Virus record (IMG/VR): IMGVR_UViG_3300034106_001844
Span: 1-42,957 of that record
Length of the DNA stretch: 42,957 nucleotides
DNA from: a virus
Strand: one strand, 5' to 3'
Part shown: piece after piece, positions 26,436 to 34,604 of the stretch
Layout of the letters: each line of letters starts with the position of its first letter
How positions within the stretch are numbered: position 1 is the first letter of the stretch
Made by a program: the position numbers and the translations under genes
The notes under the pieces: model-generated
What the model was told of the DNA's origin: nothing
The model's input: the letters and a program-made list of their open reading frames with translations, nothing else
Databases searched by the model: none

Positions 26436-28100
26436 TTATACCACGGATGTTCTTACAACCTTAACTGTCGCAGAGGTAGAATTGGCATCAGTTATAGTAA
26501 TTAATAATTTGTTAGTGACTGATCCACCACCTGGGATAAAACTGTCTGTAGTTATTGTATAAGGGATAGTTCCTCCAGATTCTACTATTCCATACTGAAC
26601 TATATCAAGGTCCACCGAAGTCATCAATGCTTTGAGTATTGTAACCTTAGAGCCTTGTTTAATTTGAATTAAATATTCACAGGAAGAGAATAATGATTGA
26701 ACGAATGAGTCTATCTCTGTAGCGCTTGTAGATGATACGGTTGTTGTTATAGTATCAATATACGCTGTTGAATCAACAGAGAGTCTTTCTGCATTTGCTG
26801 TTCCAGTAAACGTAGGACTGGCTAATCTTGCTATTGCTGAATCAATATATGTTGATGAAATAGAAGACCCTTGCCATGTGCCAGAAGAAATTGTACCTAG
26901 AGTAGTTATATTTGAACTTCCAGCCCATGTTGAAAGAGCGGTATTTTCTACATTAGATAGACCTACGGCAGACTTATCAAGTGTCTGCCATGACTTATCC
27001 CCCCTCCAATATTGTGAGGTGGTTCCAGAAGTAATAGTTGGCTCTTTGCCAGATAAAGCAGTAGTTATTGTTGTTGCAAAATTGGCATCATCGTTTATTG
27101 CCGCTGCTAATTCGTTTAAAGTATCAAGCGCTCCTGGTGCTGAATCAACTAGGTTAGAAATTTCTGTTCTAACAAATGCTGTGGTTGCAATTTGAGTTGT
27201 ATTTGTTGCAGCAGTCGCAGTAGGAGCGGTAGGAACACCAGATAATGCTGGTGAAGACAATGGTGCGTAAGTAGAAAGGTCTAAGGTTACCCAGGATACT
27301 GCTGTTCCATTAGTTGTTAAATACTTACCCGAGTTCCCACTCTGATTTGGAACAAGTGTGTTTATTGAAATATTGTCATACTCTGGAACATCAACATCAG
27401 ACTCTACCCAAATATCTCCAAGTTGTGGGGAGGAAGGGGAGTCTGCTTGGTAGAATACTTCAAATACCCCACCGCTGATTGATCCATTTTCCCATAATTC
27501 AGTTGCTGAATTATATTTTAGTGTTTGTCCTGTAGTTGGACTTGTAATTAAAACATTATGAAGTTCTTGTAATTCATAACCATTCTGAATTTTTACAAAT
27601 ATCTGCCCAGAGTTGGCGTTGCTTTTTATGCAGTATCCTATAAATACAGAATGATTTGGCTGGGTCGGCATTGTTGATGATACTAGGCCAGCAGTTGTTG
27701 AAAGCCATAAAGCCTGACCTTCTGTAAAGGTAGAAGTGTTAACTCCACGAACTATTCCAGAAGTACATACTAGACCTTCCGCGCCATTATTAATCGCTTC
27801 TGCGACTATGCCAAAGGTCTTTGAAGATGTTGCTTCAGAAGATGCTGATGCCTTAGATATAGATGGTCTTTGACCTTGCGCTCCAGATATGTATACAACA
27901 GTACCTTTTGCTAGAGTGCTTCCAGTTCCGTTATAGCATAGAGCAAGTTCTTCTTGTCCTACGGCTAATTTAACATTCCCGCCCTTAAGACCAACTTCTA
28001 ATGTACCTTCACCGTCAGACCATTTTATAGATCTTTCTGGTGCAGCAGTACCACTAATTGTTCCTGTTAAATCTATTGGCGTAAAAAATCTTTTAGACAC
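26436..28100 (-). CDS. Long tail-fibre protein
   Basis: 554 residues starting at GTG 28100 behind AGGAG. Residues about 45-175 form a small beta domain common in phage structural proteins (ALCYNGTGSTLAKGTVVY ... GQIFVKIQNGYE). Fibre units follow at about 285-345 (SPALSGVPTAPTA, NTTQIATTAFV, APGALDTLNELAAAIND), almost the same as those of 20736-21929. The C-terminal part (TSATEIDSFVQSLF ... ATVKVVRTSVV) is a typical fibre end domain. A strong hairpin precedes it. Confidence 0.82.
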   Translation of the reverse strand: MSKRFFTPIDLTGTISGTAAPERSIKWSDGEGTLEVGLKGGNVKLAVGQEELALCYNGTGSTLAKGTVVYISGAQGQRPSISKASASSEATSSKTFGIVAEAINNGAEGLVCTSGIVRGVNTSTFTEGQALWLSTTAGLVSSTMPTQPNHSVFIGYCIKSNANSGQIFVKIQNGYELQELHNVLITSPTTGQTLKYNSATELWENGSISGGVFEVFYQADSPSSPQLGDIWVESDVDVPEYDNISINTLVPNQSGNSGKYLTTNGTAVSWVTLDLSTYAPLSSPALSGVPTAPTATAATNTTQIATTAFVRTEISNLVDSAPGALDTLNELAAAINDDANFATTITTALSGKEPTITSGTTSQYWRGDKSWQTLDKSAVGLSNVENTALSTWAGSSNITTLGTISSGTWQGSSISSTYIDSAIARLASPTFTGTANAERLSVDSTAYIDTITTTVSSTSATEIDSFVQSLFSSCEYLIQIKQGSKVTILKALMTSVDLDIVQYGIVESGGTIPYTITTDSFIPGGGSVTNKLLITITDANSTSATVKVVRTSVV

Positions 28101-28121
28101 AGAATCTCCTTATTTTATGAA

Positions 28122-28143
28122 GGTGGGGGCTGATGCCCCCACC
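28122..28143 (-). terminator. Hairpin between two fibre genes
   Basis: A perfect 9-base-pair GC-rich stem (GGTGGGGGC / GCCCCCACC) with loop TGAT. On the minus strand only a weak T-rich tail follows. It lies between fibre genes 28152-29204 and 26436-28100 and could attenuate transcription or protect the upstream message. Confidence 0.7.
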
Positions 28144-28151
28144 AACACAAA

Positions 28152-29204
28152 TTATCCTACTATAACAGCCTTGTAGTTTACTCCAGTAATAGGAGCAGAT
28201 GCAAATCTGACTACTATAGCATTAGTAGTTGATCTTTCTACGTCTACTTCAACTGTATCGTAAGGTGATGCAGCATCGTAAACTTGAACTTGAACCTCTC
28301 TAGTTCCTAAATTATGGGTAATTGTAAATGATGATATTGTAGAGTCTCCAGTAATATCACTAGAAACCTTTCTAATCATGTTATAGAAAGTAGAACCATT
28401 ATTTGTAAATGTCCATGAATCTGTAGTTTCATTCCAAAGAATAGAAACATTTGCAGACGTTCCTCTTTCTATTTCAATGCCAGCATCAAGTGTCGGAGAT
28501 CCTGTTACACCACGATTAAGAAGTAATGTATTATCTTCTATTTCAAGTGTAGCGGTATTAAGGGTAGTTGTTGTACCCTCTACAGTAAGATCTCCAGTAA
28601 CTGTAAGATTATTATTTACAGTAGTTGTACCTGTTGCAGCACCTATTGATAGTGTGGTGGCTGCACCGCCAATGTTTAATGTTGTTGCATTTGCATTAAA
28701 CAATGATGCTGTGGTGGATGTGGTTGTAACATCCCCACCATTAACAGCAGCATCTCCAGACAATGTAACCCCAGCAAATGATACTGAGTCTGTTGTGCCT
28801 ACTGCTTGACCTATAGAAATAGTTGGAGTAGAACCTTCTCCTTGTGTATGTGAAACGCTTACTCCAGTTCCACCAGAAACGTCCACAACATAGTTACCTG
28901 AAGTATCTGTTCCTAATGCTACTGAATTAGAAGCAATAGTAGTGCTGATTGTTATTGTTCCGTTAGAAACATTAGCAGTACCAGTTACATCCCCCTCCAA
29001 TGTAACTGTAGATGCAGCGGCTGCGCCAAACGCTAGTGGCTGCCATGCAGTACCATCATAAACTTTCAACTTGTTATTAGTTGAATCAAAGTAGACCCGA
29101 CCCTTTACGCCAGATGGCTCTGAAGCCGCAGGCAAATTTTGAATTACAGCATTCTGCAATTCATTGGTGCCGAGGTCTAAACTAACTAAGAATCTCTTAG
29201 CCAT
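28152..29204 (-). CDS. Tail-fibre protein
   Basis: A 350-residue fibre with a standard N-terminus (KRFLVSLDLGTNELQNAVI, GVKGRVYFDSTNNKLKVYDG). A long Thr/Ser/Gly-rich beta-helix-like shaft (VTLEGDVTGTANVSNGTITI ... NNNLTVTGDLTVEG) follows, then a C-terminal domain with ITHNLGTREVQVQVYD. The INHNLG/ITHNLG end is shared with the collagen-like protein next door. GAGGTGG precedes the ATG. Confidence 0.83.
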   Translation of the reverse strand: MAKRFLVSLDLGTNELQNAVIQNLPAASEPSGVKGRVYFDSTNNKLKVYDGTAWQPLAFGAAAASTVTLEGDVTGTANVSNGTITISTTIASNSVALGTDTSGNYVVDVSGGTGVSVSHTQGEGSTPTISIGQAVGTTDSVSFAGVTLSGDAAVNGGDVTTTSTTASLFNANATTLNIGGAATTLSIGAATGTTTVNNNLTVTGDLTVEGTTTTLNTATLEIEDNTLLLNRGVTGSPTLDAGIEIERGTSANVSILWNETTDSWTFTNNGSTFYNMIRKVSSDITGDSTISSFTITHNLGTREVQVQVYDAASPYDTVEVDVERSTTNAIVVRFASAPITGVNYKAVIVG

Positions 29205-29219
29205 TTTCTATTCCACCTC

Positions 29220-29540
29220 TCATGATAAATATGCCTTTCCAGCGAAAGGATCTCTAAACGTAGCGATTAGAGTGTTTCCATTAATATATTGATAATTACC
29301 TATTACTGCACTTCCCGCCGAATCAACTATCTCAACGTTCGGGAAAAATCCTAGATTATGATTTATTGTCCAGGTATTTGAAGCAGATCCTTGAACATGT
29401 ACATACGCACCTATCCCTGGATCTCCTTGTGGACCTTGGATTCCTTGGATTCCTTGCTGTCCCTGTGGACCTTGAACTCCAGAAGAAGCAACAATTACAT
29501 TGTTTTCAACTCTTTCTACAATAACTCTCTGTTCTGTCAT
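29220..29540 (-). CDS. Collagen-like fibre protein
   Basis: 106 residues. Residues about 20-45 are Gly-x-y triplets (GPQGQQGIQGIQG, then GPQGDPGIG), enough for a short collagen-like triple helix. The rest is a fibre end domain (WTINHNLGFFPNVEIVDSAG). It overlaps the upstream gene by 4 bases. Collagen-like Pro residues are classical targets of prolyl-4-hydroxylases, which matters given the six dioxygenases downstream. Confidence 0.8.
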   Translation of the reverse strand: MTEQRVIVERVENNVIVASSGVQGPQGQQGIQGIQGPQGDPGIGAYVHVQGSASNTWTINHNLGFFPNVEIVDSAGSAVIGNYQYINGNTLIATFRDPFAGKAYLS

Positions 29541-29878
29541 CGTACCACCGCTGGAGATACTGAAAGATATCCCTTTAGGACAGTAGTTTGCTGACCACTA
29601 GGGCTTGTTATTTGTAATTGATATGCAGCACTTGGGGTTGTGAATTTTCTAGTTTGTGCTGGAGAAAATGTTATATTAATTTCTCCGTCTACTCCTGATA
29701 TTGATATTCCATTAGAAGTAGTTATTGATGCACATAAAATTTTGCCACCTGGCTCGTTTCTAACGTCCATTCTGGCTGTATAATTGGTTAAGTTTATATC
29801 TGTTCCATTAGGATTTTGATACGTTACTTTTATTGAAAACGTATCTCCCTGAACAACTTTAAAGTTAACTTCTTCCAT
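29537..29878 (-). CDS. Putative baseplate/fibre-anchor protein
   Basis: 113 residues from ATG 29878 with AGGAG about ten bases upstream. The sequence (FKVVQGDTFSIKVTYQNPNG, LTNYTARMDVRNEPGG, YQLQITSPSG) has the pattern of the N-terminal domains of baseplate upper proteins (BppU-like), which anchor receptor-binding parts. It opens the fibre module in the direction of transcription and overlaps the collagen-like gene. Confidence 0.65.
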   Translation of the reverse strand: MEEVNFKVVQGDTFSIKVTYQNPNGTDINLTNYTARMDVRNEPGGKILCASITTSNGISISGVDGEINITFSPAQTRKFTTPSAAYQLQITSPSGQQTTVLKGYLSVSPAVVR

Positions 29879-29932
29879 GAATATAGACAACTCCTCAATA
29901 AAATTATAACATCTATCAAGACTAAAACAGAA

Positions 29933-29954
29933 AGCCCGTCATTTCTGACGGGCT
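29933..29954 (-). terminator. Terminator after the endolysin gene
   Basis: A perfect 9-base-pair stem (AGCCCGTCA / TGACGGGCT) with a four-base loop. On the minus strand it is followed by TTTCTGTTTT. It lies directly after the amidase gene and before the fibre module, separating lysis and fibre transcription. Confidence 0.88.
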
Positions 29955-29971
29955 AACTATATATATTAAAT

Positions 29972-30871
29972 TTATGGCTTATCTTTACCGAATAATCCTA
30001 TCCATGTTTCAGTATTTGGCTTACCAGTTCTAAGTTCTCTGGGAAGATTAAGAGATCTTTGATATCTCTTTAGATCTTTTTCTGGAAACTTCTGGACTCC
30101 AACTTTTTCTGGAACATATCTTAACACGCCAAGGTCGTACATTCTGCAAGCGACTCGCCAGGTAGCCTTATTTGCTGCATTAGCAACTATTGCTCTATCT
30201 GCCGCTGCGCGGGAGGGAATTGTTTCATCCCATTGCTTATGCTTAATACGATACTTGCGTGCTTCTGCTCTCCAGAAGTTTTGATCATAATATTGTCTAA
30301 GTGTATCGTTCTTACGATATCTGAATGGACCATAGTTCTTTTCACCAAGGTATGGACCTGAGTCAGTCCAGTCCCCATGTGTGATAATACGAGATCCATC
30401 CTCAGGCCATTCATTAAGGTCCCATAATGCTGCTAGTGTTCTAGCAACTTGCTCTATTTGGTAGGAATTAATTGTTTTTCCCTGACCTGGATCATCAATT
30501 TCAATTCCCCAGGCTCTCCAATGAAGCACATTGCCAACCCCAACACCTACTGCTGACCATGGACCACCGTCGCCACTATGATAAGTGGCTCCCGCGCTAA
30601 GATACCAATTTGTTGACTTGTCTTTACCAACTAATTGGTTTGCTACCGCCATTGGAGCATAGGCTGTAACCGCCCAGTATAATGATGGTGCGCCATTTCC
30701 TTCACGGGCACTTGCGGTAGATGTATGATGAACTACGCAAGCCTGCATACCGTTTGACCAGGGATTACCCTTCTTATCCCAGCCCTTATAGAACTTAGCA
30801 TCTACTCCATGATCTAGCAATGCCTTCTGAATTTCTTGAGAAGTTGGTTGCTTAACCATTTGCATCATCAT
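29972..30871 (-). CDS. Endolysin: N-acetylmuramoyl-L-alanine amidase (PGRP type)
   Basis: 299 residues. Residues about 40-190 form an Amidase_2/PGRP catalytic domain with the zinc-binding site His48 or His49 (VVHHTS) and His165 (ITHGDW), and a conserved GIEIDD strand. It should cut the amide bond between muramic acid and the stem peptide. Residues about 225-299 look like a small peptidoglycan-binding domain (LKRYQRSLNLP ... NTETWIGLFG). No signal peptide is present, so export would depend on the holin. Several ATGs cluster at 30859-30871; the first is used here. It overlaps a 45-residue ORF upstream. Confidence 0.88.
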   Translation of the reverse strand: MMMQMVKQPTSQEIQKALLDHGVDAKFYKGWDKKGNPWSNGMQACVVHHTSTASAREGNGAPSLYWAVTAYAPMAVANQLVGKDKSTNWYLSAGATYHSGDGGPWSAVGVGVGNVLHWRAWGIEIDDPGQGKTINSYQIEQVARTLAALWDLNEWPEDGSRIITHGDWTDSGPYLGEKNYGPFRYRKNDTLRQYYDQNFWRAEARKYRIKHKQWDETIPSRAAADRAIVANAANKATWRVACRMYDLGVLRYVPEKVGVQKFPEKDLKRYQRSLNLPRELRTGKPNTETWIGLFGKDKP

Positions 30872-30989
30872 CCTTATCTACAATTAGTGATGGGTCGATT
30901 GGCTCTTCTTCTGGAACAAAGTCGGTTGGTGGATGATCTGTATACATATCTGCAAGATCGACTGCACCTCCATCACCATAATTACTCAT
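30852..30989 (-). CDS. Small acidic lysis-cassette ORF
   Basis: A 45-codon ORF (begins MSNYGDGGAVDLADMY) fills the space between the holin-like gene, which it overlaps by 8 bases, and the endolysin start, which it also overlaps. It is strongly acidic (PEEEPIDPS, DKDDD) and has no membrane segment. It could be a small regulator or simply translated leader; its position in the operon is the main support. Confidence 0.5.
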   Translation of the reverse strand: MSNYGDGGAVDLADMYTDHPPTDFVPEEEPIDPSLIVDKDDDANG

Positions 30990-31212
30990 CGTTCTTTAAT
31001 CCATACCTTGGATCGCTCTTATTAAGAGCAGTAACGATTACTGGAAGAGTCGCAGCAAGTCCCGCTGCCAACCATGATTTCAAATCTGTAGCAGATACAG
31101 CAAAAATATCTGCTCCATCTGCAATGAAAAGACCAAGAACTACGGTTACAAAAGAAACAACGTAGGAGCGAACTGCTCTTCCAAGGTCTGTGTTATTAAT
31201 CCAATTCCACAT
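30982..31212 (-). CDS. Holin-like membrane protein
   Basis: 76 residues from ATG 31212, with a strong GGAGGT site upstream. Two hydrophobic segments (residues about 17-36, SYVVSFVTVVLGLFIADG, and about 45-62, WLAAGLAATLPVIVTAL) are followed by a charged tail (KSDPRYGLKNDE). This is the profile of small phage holins, which perforate the membrane to release the endolysin. It precedes the amidase gene in the same operon. Confidence 0.72.
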   Translation of the reverse strand: MWNWINNTDLGRAVRSYVVSFVTVVLGLFIADGADIFAVSATDLKSWLAAGLAATLPVIVTALNKSDPRYGLKNDE

Positions 31213-31233
31213 TTTTACCTCCAATTAAGTATA

Positions 31234-33165
31234 TCATGTAATATCTACAACTTCGCATCCTGTATCTGCACTACATGCAAGTTCTTGAGAACCCTTAGTG
31301 CCATCCTCTGTTTCATAAAATACCATGTCAGACCAACGAATATCCTTTGGCATTTTGGCAAGAAGTTCTTCATACTCTTCTTTTGTAGCATCTTGATATG
31401 GTGCTTGCTTGTAGGTATGATCTGAATACGGTAGGAATGAAATTCCAGAAACTTCATCAAAGTTCTTCCACACCCATGCTCCTACATCCATCCACTCATC
31501 TTCTTTAACTGAAACAGTAATAGATGGCTTATGTTCACACCATGCACGCTGGTATGTTAACCAGATATCTAGATGCTCTACGGCTGTAAGGTCGTTACGC
31601 AAAACCGCGTCTTTTGGTGCCTTGATTGGGAATGAGAATACTGTTGTATCATTTGGCTTCATAACATCATCTTCTGCGGGAACGCCAGAATCAACAAGGA
31701 ACTTTGTTAGTGGGTCTTTCTTATCTCCACGAACAGTACGAATATAGTAATCGTTGTGCCATGGATGCATACCAGAAGAAACTCCAGTCAACTGAGAAAC
31801 TGTTCCAGAAGGTTTAACACAGGTAATGGCAGCAGATGCATTAATTCCTATAACTTTTGCTTCTTCAGCATTAACCTTTACTGCATGTTCTCTCAAATTG
31901 TTTAGAACATTACTAAGTTTTACTAATCCTTCTTGACCAGACATTAATTTATTACCAAACTGCCCAGTAATAGATACGCCAAGTAGTCTTTCTTCCTCTG
32001 TATTGTCCTTCCAGATTTTTCTTAAGTACTTAAAGTTAGTAAGTGTAGATTGCCAAGTTCCAAGAATGGTGGCAAGTTCTACTTTACGCATAAGAGTTTT
32101 TTCTGTGTCGTCTTCTCGCACTACGACTTCTGAAAGATTACAGAACTGGTATGGACGTAGGATGATTTCAGAACATGGGTTTGTTCCATATCTAATTTCT
32201 GGATCTCTACGACCGTACTTTGCAGCCTGACCCTGGGCGGCGGAGACATTATAGATACCGCGTTCTCCAGACTTGCTTTCATAAAGATTCTTCCATTCTG
32301 ACATAAAATCAGACATGCTTGGACGACCTGAGTAAGACACAGAGTTATTTGAAAGAGCGCGTTGTGAGTTATACTCCCACCATGCTCCATGCTTTGCACG
32401 GGCCATGTCATGATCATTTAGATCAGAAAGTGAAATCATAGCAGAACGACGAACACCGCCAACTACAACAACCTCTCCAATCTTACACATAATGTCATGT
32501 GCCTCTAAAGGTCTTAACCTTCTTCCTGCGGCACCTTTAATAATGTTTACACAGAAATCAAAAAGTTGAACTAGTGGCTCTGGCCCAGAGGCGCGACCTC
32601 CGAAAGTCTTAAGTCTTGCTCCCGCTGGCCTGACCTTAGAAACGTCCCATGTTGGAACTTGTCCTTGCCACAATAATGCAAGCAATTCTCTTAGTGCCTT
32701 GGCCCATCCAGCCTTAGAATCTTCTACAACAATGGTTGTGTTGGTAGGTTCAAAGTGTTCGTTGACTGTAGGAAGTTTATCTACATAGATACTTTCTACA
32801 GAGAATCCCACTCCAGTACCGCACATAAGGATATACATCGCCTCGTCAAAGGACCTTAGGCTATCTACTGGAAGGAACGAGCAGTTGTACCCTGCAACAT
32901 TGTCTCTTTCTAAGGCGGGGCCAGAAGTCATAATGGCTCTCATGGAAGGCATGATATTTCTATTAAAAACTTCCTCTCTTATCTCTGAGACAAGACCCTC
33001 TGAGGGTTCGTACCCGCATTCTTCTCTAAGATGCATACGCATAAAAGTGAAATACCTATCAACAGTTTCACCCCACGCTTCACGGCGGTTGTCTTCAGAA
33101 AGCCATCTAGCATAACGGCTTAAAGCAATAAAGTTTTCATAGTGATTGTCAATACCTTGTGACAT
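31234..33165 (-). CDS. Class II (B12-dependent) ribonucleotide reductase
   Basis: 643 residues. It reduces ribonucleotides to deoxyribonucleotides with an adenosylcobalamin radical, supplying DNA precursors. Landmarks are Cys95 (GYNCSF), Cys331 (NPCSEI) and Cys342 (FCNLSE); the spacing of 11 between the last two equals that of C408/C419 in the Lactobacillus leichmannii enzyme. The C-terminal redox pair is Cys631/Cys637. It is about 100 residues shorter than that monomeric triphosphate reductase, so part of the regulatory insertion is missing. AAGGAG precedes the start. It works with the ThyX encoded nearby. Confidence 0.92.
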   Translation of the reverse strand: MSQGIDNHYENFIALSRYARWLSEDNRREAWGETVDRYFTFMRMHLREECGYEPSEGLVSEIREEVFNRNIMPSMRAIMTSGPALERDNVAGYNCSFLPVDSLRSFDEAMYILMCGTGVGFSVESIYVDKLPTVNEHFEPTNTTIVVEDSKAGWAKALRELLALLWQGQVPTWDVSKVRPAGARLKTFGGRASGPEPLVQLFDFCVNIIKGAAGRRLRPLEAHDIMCKIGEVVVVGGVRRSAMISLSDLNDHDMARAKHGAWWEYNSQRALSNNSVSYSGRPSMSDFMSEWKNLYESKSGERGIYNVSAAQGQAAKYGRRDPEIRYGTNPCSEIILRPYQFCNLSEVVVREDDTEKTLMRKVELATILGTWQSTLTNFKYLRKIWKDNTEEERLLGVSITGQFGNKLMSGQEGLVKLSNVLNNLREHAVKVNAEEAKVIGINASAAITCVKPSGTVSQLTGVSSGMHPWHNDYYIRTVRGDKKDPLTKFLVDSGVPAEDDVMKPNDTTVFSFPIKAPKDAVLRNDLTAVEHLDIWLTYQRAWCEHKPSITVSVKEDEWMDVGAWVWKNFDEVSGISFLPYSDHTYKQAPYQDATKEEYEELLAKMPKDIRWSDMVFYETEDGTKGSQELACSADTGCEVVDIT

Positions 33166-33230
33166 TTTTTCTCCTTGGCCCCATATCTGGGAAATAAATT
33201 TATATAATCTCTATAGTATCATTCTGATGT

Positions 33231-34247
33231 TCAAAACCCGCGACTTTTAAAAATATTTTTTATTTTTTCTGCCGTAGGTTTTGTCACAGCATCCCAGTCA
33301 TACTCCATGTGTACTTTAAAGGAATTTTTAAATGATTGTTGAGCATATGAATCGTAATTATTAACCATATCAATCATAGATTTCTTTAATTCTTCTTTAG
33401 TAACATGATAAACATCTCCAGGATGTAACGCTGGATATTCACTAGGTCCAAGTTGTGATTCTAGGGGTATTGTTATAAATTTTTTATACTCTGCCCATTG
33501 ATAGGTAGATATGGTGGGCATTCCTGTTGCAAGTGCCTGGAGCGGGATGAACCCAAACCCCTCTCCCATGGTTGGGTAGATCATAGCATTAGTTTTTGAA
33601 TATAGTTCTATCATCTGAACGTGTGTTAATGGTGCTGTTGTTATAACTATATTTGAATATTTGTTGTCTGGCCCACCAGCAATGCTTCCGTCATCATGAA
33701 ATACTCTTGTTGTATTTATATTGCTACATTTTAGAACTAATTGATAGTCAGGATCATTACCAAAAAGTTCTGCGAACGCCTCCACTACAAGTTGACCGTT
33801 CTTTCGTACTTGTGGCTCACCTATATGCAAAAATCTAAATTTTTCTTTTCTTTTTCTTTTTACTGGACGCCAATCCATATCTATGCCATGTGGGTAAACA
33901 TGAATATCTTCTTTGCCAAGTTCTTCTTTAAAAACATCGGCTGTCCAAGACGAGGTGGCCCATACTTCATCACAGTTGAGCATACTTTCCCTCCAGCCAT
34001 CCTTTAGATGGGTAGATTCCCAGGCAGTATATCCAATTCTGTATTGATTCGGATAAAATTTATAATCGATAGGAAATCCCATGGATACACATACTGGTGC
34101 GACCCTGCTTGCAATTTTTACATCTATGCCAAAGTTAGCCATGGACTGAACTATTTGGTAAGAGGCGTGGCTATATCCAGTAATATCCTTAACATCATTT
34201 TTCAAATCTGCCATCTGTTCGGCGGCGGTCGTAAAGGAGATTTCCAT
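33231..34247 (-). CDS. Glycosyltransferase, GT4 type
   Basis: 338 residues with a GT-B layout. The N-terminal domain has TGYSHASYQIVQSM and AWESTHL. The C-terminal nucleotide-sugar domain begins near FLHIGEPQVRKNG (139-151). The acidic donor motif normally written E-x7-E is Glu229-x7-Gln237 here (GEGFGFIPLQALATGMP), so the second Glu is replaced. It might modify DNA, virion protein or the host surface; which cannot be told. It is the first gene of the minus-strand arm and appears leaderless. Confidence 0.85.
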   Translation of the reverse strand: MEISFTTAAEQMADLKNDVKDITGYSHASYQIVQSMANFGIDVKIASRVAPVCVSMGFPIDYKFYPNQYRIGYTAWESTHLKDGWRESMLNCDEVWATSSWTADVFKEELGKEDIHVYPHGIDMDWRPVKRKRKEKFRFLHIGEPQVRKNGQLVVEAFAELFGNDPDYQLVLKCSNINTTRVFHDDGSIAGGPDNKYSNIVITTAPLTHVQMIELYSKTNAMIYPTMGEGFGFIPLQALATGMPTISTYQWAEYKKFITIPLESQLGPSEYPALHPGDVYHVTKEELKKSMIDMVNNYDSYAQQSFKNSFKVHMEYDWDAVTKPTAEKIKNIFKSRGF

Positions 34248-34253
34248 CTCTGA

Positions 34254-34259
34254 AGTATA
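34254..34259 (-). promoter_or_regulatory. -10 box of the minus-strand arm
   Basis: TATACT on the minus strand ends six bases before ATG 34247 of the glycosyltransferase, predicting a leaderless transcript at the head of the left arm. A -35 match is weak. On the plus strand of the same 108-base divergent gap, TAAGAT (34319-34324) could drive the thyX operon. Confidence 0.55.
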
Positions 34260-34361
34260 GCATTAAGCACTATCGAATAGGATGTGTTTCGTATCACATT
34301 AAAATATTCGCCATATGGTAAGATCATATGTACAATTGCAATATATAAAGAAAGAAACAAT

Positions 34362-34604
34362 ATGGATATAAGAGTATTTAGTAAATATTATCAATATGCT
34401 TTAAAAGATAAAGTACTACCGATTCCATGCGGTATAGATTCAGAACATCCTATGTTGGTTCCGCGACTGTGGATTGATGAGAATGATAACGATATTATAT
34501 ACTTGTACTGCCTTGACTGTAACTTTAAGTTATATCCAGGATTAGAGTTATATAACAGTATTGAGTTTGTTTTAGAAGAATTGGAAGTTAATGAAGAAGA
34601 TTGA
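34362..34604 (+). CDS. Small protein opening the thyX operon
   Basis: 80 residues from ATG 34362, behind AAAGAAA. CLDCNFKLYPG near residue 55 gives one Cys-x2-Cys knuckle. The C-terminus is acidic. thyX starts inside its last codons, so the two are translationally coupled. I do not recognise a family; similar small Cys-x2-Cys proteins are common in actinophages. Confidence 0.6.
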   Translation: MDIRVFSKYYQYALKDKVLPIPCGIDSEHPMLVPRLWIDENDNDIIYLYCLDCNFKLYPGLELYNSIEFVLEELEVNEED

